From: Sphagnum magellanicum
Lineage: Eukaryota > Streptophyta > Sphagnopsida > Sphagnales > Sphagnaceae
Direction: 5' to 3'
Length of the DNA stretch: 64,000 bases
NCBI GenBank assembly: GCA_021904315.1
Contig: CM038920.1
Location: forward strand, 9,920,001-9,984,000
Position 1 is the stretch's first letter. Every line of letters begins with the position of its first letter. This document shows, in pieces, positions 57,145-64,000 of the stretch. The translations under genes were made by a program, and so were the position numbers. The notes under the pieces are model-generated. The model saw only the letters and a list, made by a program, of their open reading frames with translations, did no database searches and was not told the origin of the DNA.

Positions 57145-57167
57145 AAAAAAAAAAAAAAAAAAAAAAA
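57145..57167. repeat. 23-bp homopolymer A run
   Basis: Poly-A on the plus strand, just beyond the recognisable part of the RT remnant. It may mark the end of a separate retroposed sequence, but no partner was identified. Confidence 0.7.
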
Positions 57168-57762
57168 CCTCAACAATTACAACCTTTCATGTTCTACCAA
57201 TGTCGCCTTTGCCTCCACGCTCCTCTACAAATGAATGTTTACATTGCCTCTCAACCCTCTTGGTGTTAATGTTCTTACTTCTCCTTCTAAAGAGTAGAAG
57301 CATTAACTGGAGCAATTCCACATGTGTAAGCACTAATTAAGCACAACAAATTAAATGCAACATGGTCTTTGACGCACTTTGACCATCAGGTTTCAAGATT
57401 TCGATGCCTCGACCCAAAGCCCCTATCCTTGGTTAACCACCTCAAACTAGGTAACTGGGGTTTAGGGTTAACTAAACCCACTTGTTCACCTAGCCCAACG
57501 ACCTCATAGCCTGACCCTTGAACTAGAAGCCTTAACCCCATTCTTTTTTTTCAACCCTGCCCTATGCCTCCTATTGAGAACTCCCACCTCCTCATGACTC
57601 CCACATCTAGCTTGTGGAAACAAGTTGTTCCTTGAGCCCCATCCCCCCTCCCTTCATAGGAAAGGTAACCCCTATACTATTCAGGGAACCCCCATTCTCC
57701 TCTCCCCACAATGTTCCATCCATTCCTTAGGGACATCATCGTCCTTGGCCGTAGTGTTTCCC

Positions 57763-58085
57763 CGGGGGAGACTTTCTTTCTTGGGGAAACCACCTTCTCC
57801 CTGTTGAAAGCTTTCGTTAGTTCTTCGGGGGAGACTCTCTTCCCAGGGAACCAACCTTCTCCCCACCGGAAGCTCTTTCTACTCCTCGAGGGAGACTAAC
57901 CTTCCTTGGAAACCCCACCTTCTCCCCATTGGGAGGTTCCTTCCACTCCCCAAGGGAGACCAACCTTCTAGGGAAACCTCACCTTCTCCCCACCAGGAGG
58001 TTCTTTCCGCTCCCCAAGGAGAATCATCCCTAGGGAATGCGCCTTTTCCCCACCGGGAAGTTAATTCAACTCCATGGGGAGACAC
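57763..58085. repeat. ~62-bp minisatellite, about five units
   Basis: Units of the form 'gggagac...ccaccttctcccca...ggaagctctttc.actcc' start at about 57763, 57826, 57887, 57951, 58015 and 58074, with periods of 59-64 bp. The array is GC-rich against the AT-rich flanks. The changing period breaks every frame, so it is not a protein repeat. Confidence 0.8.
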
Positions 58086-58260
58086 TCCCCACCCAAATCC
58101 CCAAGTGCATCTTGGGCTTGTAGATCCCTCCAGGTGGGAAGCATGTGCAAATCCTCCTCGGGATTTTTGATATCTCCCTGTCTCCTCGGGGTACTTGTGC
58201 TTCTTGAAACTAACCCGGGGAAATTAATTCACCTAGATTTACCAATTCCTTGGAAATAAA

Positions 58261-59000
58261 GTTGATTTTTGAATTTGTGGTGAGAATTAAAAATAACAAT
58301 TTAATTGCCATCAATTTGCCATTTCTTTGCCCATACCTCAATGGGCAAGATGCCACCTTTTCTTGGTTGTCAATTTGTTAAATATAACATTTGATGGAAA
58401 CCTCCACGCTATTTGACATAATTCGATAATTGATTCAAACTCGACGGTTGGCCCATCTGTTAATGATCATTACTTTTTCATGGTTGCCCAAAATTGTTCA
58501 TTACGACAGTTAGGTTTATGGTTTTAGATCAAAGGTTAGAATATGCATATAGTGGAAAATAGTCCAAAATGTAGCTCGTTATAGTAAAAATCGAGGTTCG
58601 TGGGGATGTGTCATAATTTTCGGGACACATTGATTTATTTCTCGAGGTAATGTTTTTTCGGTGGATGTTGTCTTTTTTTGTCATGCTATCATTTGCATTT
58701 CTCCTCTACATCGTTATTGTAGCTTGTTTGCATTTTCATCATTCTCCTTCATCATTTTTGCTTGTGCATTTCCATTTTGTTTGTTTTTCTTCATTGTTGT
58801 TACTTGCACCTCTAATTGATTTGCATTATCCATTTTTTTCCAAATTAGCAATTGGGTTCCTTCAGACATGAATTGTTTTGTGAATGTTTGTTGAAACATC
58901 TTCTTGGCCCATTTGTTTTCATGTGCATTTTCTTCCTCGTCATTTTGTTTTATCTTGTTGCATTTTGCTTTTGTCACTACAATTTCATAGATTTTGTAAT
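58261..59000. other. No recognisable gene
   Basis: T-rich stretch (58640-58990) gives hydrophobic frames of compositional origin. No feature supported. Confidence 0.3.
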
Positions 59001-59009
59001 TCTTTCAGC

Positions 59010-60120
59010 TTCGATGGTAACATCTAGAATGTGTTCTTTAGGCATGTCAGATGATGATAGTGATAGAGGTGAGTCGTTAATGCGCGTGGTGCATCCCCCC
59101 ACATTGCATCCTCTAGAGCCAAGCATGTTGCATTTCTGGGACATGGAGTAGGGAAAGGAGAAAGGGAAGACTATGCTTCTCGGCACATATGTACTCTTCC
59201 AGTACACTCCAAAGGAATGGCGAGAGGAGGTTGTTGAAATTGACATGAAACTCAAAAAAATAACCAAAATGCGCATGGGCAATAGGTAATCAAAAGTACA
59301 AATGCCCATGTTGTAATAAATTATGGGGATCCGAAGTGAAACTCAATTGTCATTGGTTGCACACACCTTGCGATGGCGTGAAAACAATTGACGGTCGCAC
59401 ATCTTGGCCAGTTATCACAATTGTCGTTAAGGAAATTTTATAATCAAGTGTGCAAGTTGTATCCAATGTAATTGCAACAAGCAGCGCCTTAGCCAAACAG
59501 AATAGTCAAGCATTAGCTATAATCCCACCAAATCCCCGAGGAGCCATCTCCACCAAGGGAAGCATAGGGACTTGGGATACCTAGTAGGCCCGGGAAAGGT
59601 TACAGCCCTAGGAAACCCAAGCGATGGGGGAAATGCAATAACCTCGGGAGGTAAATGGTCATTTTTTGACGAAAAGTTGGTGAGAAGTTGCAAACCTTGT
59701 TGAAAAATTGTAGAACTTGGCGAGAAGTTATAAACCTTGGCCAACTCCTGCAACCAACACCATACCTAGGACCAATCGCCCCAGTGGAGTTGGGCATTTG
59801 AGCATTGGTCTTGGTTAGTAAAGTCTCATTGAAGTCAAACATTCGAAAATTGGGGCTACCAACTTGAATGGGGAGACTTGGCCTCTTTACATTCATGATA
59901 CACAATTACAAACTCGTCCTATGGAATCAACTTCATTTGTTCCTTCTCTTACATGAGTGCAATGTGGGCTTCCATTGGAATTTGCATGCCCGTTATAAGC
60001 AACTATAGCCCTAGCAGTTATAAGGTGACTCGACCTGTGTACTAAGGAAGCGTCGAAAGGTTCCGATGTCAACAACAATAGTAACAATGATACATAGCCT
60101 TCACATCCCCATCAAATCGA
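59010..60120 (+). other. Coding-like but unrecognised sequence
   Basis: Plus-strand pieces such as 'LLGTYVLFQYTPKEWREEV', 'VEIDMKLKKITKMRMG' and 'PRKPKRWGKCNNLGR' look like protein-coding sequence interrupted by several stops. I cannot assign a family. It might be part of another retroelement or a decayed host gene. It is bounded on the right by the minus-strand Ty3/gypsy fossil. Confidence 0.3.
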
Positions 60121-60149
60121 ATGTTGTTTGGACCAATTGGTAGGAATAA

Positions 60150-63005
60150 TCCCCCACCACATGCCTTTTCATATGATCCATCGCTAGTTGTGGTAGACTG
60201 GCATGAAAGAACGAGAGTGTAGCCGAGGATGCTTATTATCATGGTGGATTGAGGTTTTGGTCACAAACATCTCCAGACATATCCGGGTGTGTATAACGTT
60301 TTTTCTAAAATTTGGCTACGAACATTAATCAACCTCCCAACCACTAAATTTGATAGGGAGGACTTCGAGAATAGTTATAGCTCATGGAATGACACAATGT
60401 CCTTGGGGAGGTTATGATGCTTGAACACGTGCATGAAAAACAATGTTCCCTTCTTTTGGGTTATGGCACTTTCCTTGGTGGGGATGAAGTGTGCCATCTT
60501 GCTAAATCAATCCACCACCACCATGATTGCGTCAAATCCCATTGATGGTGGCAAACTCATCATGAAATATATGGACACACTTTCCCACGGCCCTTTAAAA
60601 ATCGATAATGGTCATAACAATCCTACTTGTTTTTTATTGAATGTTCGATTTTGTTAGCAAGTTAAACAAGTCTTCACGTATTCTTTCACATCGTTTTTCA
60701 AATTAGGCCAATAGTAGGTCTTCTTGAGGAATGTTATGGTGCGCTTTGCACCACCATGGTTCGTAAGGGCCCATCATGACATTCCTTCAAGAGCACATCC
60801 CTAAGCCTCCCTTTCAGACCATAAAGCCGATTTTGCTCATACCATAATAATCCATCTTGCAAGTGGAAGTGTGATTTGATTCCTTTTTTAATGTTTTGCT
60901 TTATTCCTTGGCAAATTCGTCACGACGGCTTGCTACTTAAACTTCTTTTTGAAGCTCTATTTCCCCCATGTACACCACCTTAAATTGGTGTTTTCGATTT
61001 AGCACATCGGGCACCACGTTATCCTTCCTAGGCTTGTGTCAAATGTCCACATTGAACAAGGCTAATCTGTCTTGCCATCTTAATTGTTTTGATGACAACT
61101 TTGGTTGAGTGGCAAAGTATTTCAAGTTGACATTATTGGTCCACACCATCATGTCCTTGGAACCTATATAATGACCCCAAGTCTTGAGGCAATGTATTAG
61201 AGTTCATATTTCCTTTTCATGTGTTGGCCACCGTCATTTCGTTTCATTCAACTTCTTGCTTTTGAATGCAATTGGCTTTTCATTTTGCACTAAAACTCCC
61301 CCAATCGCAAAATTAGAAGCATCACAATGGATCACAAAATCCTTGTCAAAGTTGGGCAATTTCAACACTTGTATTTTCACCAAAATGCCCCTTAAGGTTT
61401 CAAAGGCCACATTGCATGCTTTATCCCATTCATAAGTTATGCATGATTTTTTCAAAGGGTTGGTCAAAGGCATGGTTATTTTTGCAAAGTTCTTGATGAA
61501 CTTGTGATAATAGGAGGCCAATCCTAAGGAATGGCTTTAAGGCGAGAACTAACCTAGGTGGCTCCCAATCCAAAATTGCCTTCACCTTGTGGTCATCCAT
61601 TTTCAAGCTTTCTTGAATGATCTTATGTCCAAGGAAATCCACTTTCATCACCCCAAATTCACACTTTTTGAACTTAACATACAACTCATTTTTTCTCAAC
61701 CTTTGGAACACCTCCCGAAGATGCTTCACATGTTCTTCCATAAAGTTGTTATAGACCAAAATGTTGTCTATGTATATGACCACAAAATCATCAAGCCACT
61801 TCTGAAAAATGTCATTCATGAATGTGCAAAATTTGGCAGGTGCATTGATGAATCCAAAAATCATCACCAAAAACTTGTAGAAGCCATACTTTGTGTAATA
61901 AGTGGTCTTCTCTTCGTCCCTTTTTGCAATTCGAATTTGGCAATATCCCAAACATAGGTTAATCCTACTAAACATTTTAGCCCTTGAGAATTAATCAAAC
62001 AAATCATCAATTCAAAGTAATGGGTATCGATAATTCACCATCACCTTGTTGAAGGCCCTATAATCCCCACACACATTCTCAACGTCCCATCCTTCTTGTG
62101 AACAAAAAAGACGAATGTCCCATGTGGTGACTTGCTGAGTTTGATGTATCCATTTACGAAGAGGTCCTCAAGTTAAACCTTAAGTTCTTTCAACTTTTCA
62201 TGACTCATTCAATATGGGGCCTTGGTGGGAGGTGCCACTCCCAACATCACCTCAATTGTATGGTCAACTCGTCTTCTCGGGGGCAACTCATCAAACAACT
62301 TTTTGGGCATCACATTCGGGAATTTGTCCAACACTCATTTAACACATTTAAAAAGAATTATCAAATTGCTTGCTTCTTTTAGTTCAAATTTGTCCAACAC
62401 ACATTACACACAACATGCCACAACCTCCCAAGCATTCCTTTTCCAAAGTTTTGCTTAACATCAAATGGATGGTCAATCCACCCACACTAGGCATGCGCTT
62501 TCACCTAAACGATACTATTTTTGGATGGGATTTTAATTAGCTTATTATGCCTTGCTATGAACACATTATTATGGGTGATGAATTTTAGTCCCAAAATGCA
62601 TTCCATTCCTTCTAAGGTGGAAACCAACAAATCCACCTTTCCTCTTTAATTCCCTAGTTGAAAAGGCATGTTTCTCGCTAATAATGTGATTGGATGGGGA
62701 ACCCCATCCACAAAGTGCACCTCAATGGGTGTTTTGAGCTCTTCTAATTGGAGCTCCATCCTTTTAACATTATTTTGAATTATGAAGTTGTGGGAGGCCC
62801 TTATGTCTAAAAGACATAACACTTCTTGTTTAGAAACCTTTCTTTTTAAAAAATAAGGTGATTGTGTTCACCTTGGATTAGGTTGGCAATAGGGGCAATT
62901 ACCTTAGAACCCCCATTGCCTAGTTTATGTTTGGGATCCTTGGAATAATATCCAACTTCATTGCAATCGAAACACATTCCTTTGGGCTTCTTGTCAACGT
63001 CCCCC
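60150..63005 (-). mobile_element. Second Ty3/gypsy fossil (gag end to integrase)
   Basis: On the minus strand, parts appear in gypsy order: a CCHC-like knuckle ('GMCFDCNEVGYYSKDP') near 62940-62985; RT at 61430-61975 ('DEEKTTYYTKYGFYKF', 'GFINAPAKFCTFMNDIF' and a YxDD-type 'YIDNILVYN'); RNase H at about 61100-61420 ('FDKDFVIHCDASNFAIGGVL'); and integrase at about 60350-60800 ('ESVSIYFMMSLPP', 'VVVDWFSKMAHFIPTKE'). It is old, with about ten or more breaks, and no terminal repeats were found. No methyltransferase or PHD blocks were seen, so it belongs to a different, more ordinary gypsy lineage than the 21-31 kb element. The right side is cut off at about 63010 by a repeat. Confidence 0.82.
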
Positions 63006-63009
63006 TTAC

Positions 63010-63665
63010 ATTAGAAGAAAAATAAGTATTTTTGATTGGTCTTTGTGACAAAAATTTAGTCACAAATGACTTTGTGACAAAAATTTCATTAGTCACCTTG
63101 GACAAATCGCATGAGACATTAGTTGCAAACGATAAAGGGTATTGGAAGAAAGAAAAAGTCAATAAATATAAATTCATCTTGTAACTCCATTGTATACATA
63201 TTGTCACATGTGATTACAATGCAACTATTTTGGTCACAATTGAAACAAATGATGTGTTGCCATGTGTTTTAATATTGAATTATTTAGAATATAATAATTA
63301 TTATTATTTAGAATTAATTTAGGACATTCAATTCAAATTCTTGGATGATCTTATATTACGACATGTGGCCCAATGTAAATATGCCATGTGGTACCTTAAA
63401 ATGAATTTAATACAAAAGATTAATATTGGGTTGGTAGGTGTTTAGATGGGTAGATAAATAATTGCCTATAAACCTAGGCTACATACCTACCTACCTACCT
63501 ACCTACCTACTTAGGTAAAAAAAGTAGGTAGGTACGTCTACCTTCCTAGGCTAAATATCTATTCATATAAGTAAGTATTTAAGTATGTAGGTACATAGGT
63601 TGGCCTAAGTGTGTAGGTCATGCTATGTACGTACCTAGTTAGGTAGATAAGTAGGTTGGGGAGGT
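63010..63665. repeat. Repeat with TAGG/CCTA arrays, copy 3
   Basis: It begins at the point where gag sequence of the gypsy fossil stops. It contains 'gtgacaaaaattt' twice, 'agtcaccttggacaa' (shared with 48220), and a pure CCTA array at 63481-63509, followed by TAGG-rich sequence. It appears to have inserted into the gypsy fossil. Confidence 0.5.
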
Positions 63666-64000
63666 TGATAGTTTAAAATTGTGCATGACTTTTCTTTTTG
63701 GTTTGGGTTAAACCTTTCAATTGGTTCATCCCATGTGGGATGTGCACAACTTTTTTAATGTGAAATTTGATGACCAAACCTTTCGTTTATATAGTGTTCA
63801 AAATAGGAATGGAGAACAAACAATATTGGATAAATTTTGAAGTTGCAACTTTTTCACAAACTAAATTGCAACTCCAAAACTTTCCTCATGCCTTTTGTTC
63901 TTAGTTTTTAAATTTATAAATAATTCATGTACATGGCTTACTAGATACTTAGATAACCATTTAATTAATAATGATTAAATTTCACATAATTAAAATATAA
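63666..64000. other. No recognisable feature
   Basis: AT-rich to the end of the window, without a supported gene or repeat. Confidence 0.3.

Noticed and set aside
58650-59150. Hydrophobic plus-strand frames as a membrane protein
   Set aside because: Same reason: T-rich composition, overlapping frames on both strands and no conserved motif.
46780-63515. CRISPR-like array from regularly spaced CCTA tetramers
   Set aside because: These are plain microsatellite arrays without unique spacers, in a plant nuclear context.

Overview
This looks like gene-poor intergenic DNA from a land plant with a large, transposon-rich genome. A fern, lycophyte or gymnosperm is a guess from the TE families recognised; nothing in the window fixes the species. 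Base composition is strongly AT-rich, except for one LINE at 36.5-41.4 kb and a few minisatellites. I found no host gene I can name. Nearly everything recognisable is a transposable element, and most of them are old and broken.

Layout: 0-6 kb holds short repeats and a 384-bp MITE (4122-4505). 6.3-10.5 kb is a PIF/Harbinger DNA transposon with a Myb/SANT-like gene (+ strand) and a DDE transposase (- strand), bounded by short inverted repeats. 10.5-18 kb is mostly unassigned, with two adjacent hairpins built on GAATATTC palindromes, duplicated segments, and one anonymous open frame. 18.1-20.5 kb (- strand) is a decayed hAT-type transposase carrying a small CACTA-like insertion.

21.4-31.3 kb (+ strand) is the most interesting feature: a fossil Ty3/gypsy element. 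Besides gag, protease, RT, RNase H and integrase, it carries two chromatin-related domains. One is a C5-cytosine DNA methyltransferase domain between protease and RT. The other is a PHD finger at the C-terminus of the integrase region, where chromoviruses usually carry a chromodomain. Its terminal repeats are also arranged unusually, as B-internal-A-B-A.

36.5-41.4 kb (- strand) is a young-looking L1-type LINE. ORF2 (endonuclease, RT, CCHC) is fully open. ORF1 is shortened by an amber codon. 42.9-46.2 kb holds tandem and dispersed repeats. 46.4-50.6 kb is a hAT (BED-type) transposase split by repeat elements full of CCTA/TAGG arrays. 53.0-57.0 kb (- strand) is a decayed non-LTR-like reverse transcriptase gene. 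57.7-58.1 kb is a ~62-bp minisatellite. 60.1-63.0 kb (- strand) is a second, more eroded Ty3/gypsy fossil, cut on its right side by another CCTA-array repeat.

If the family was once active, the 21-31 kb element could both write DNA methylation and read histone marks. That is an inference from domain content; this copy is a fossil. Family assignments rest on motif recognition by eye, and no database search was possible.
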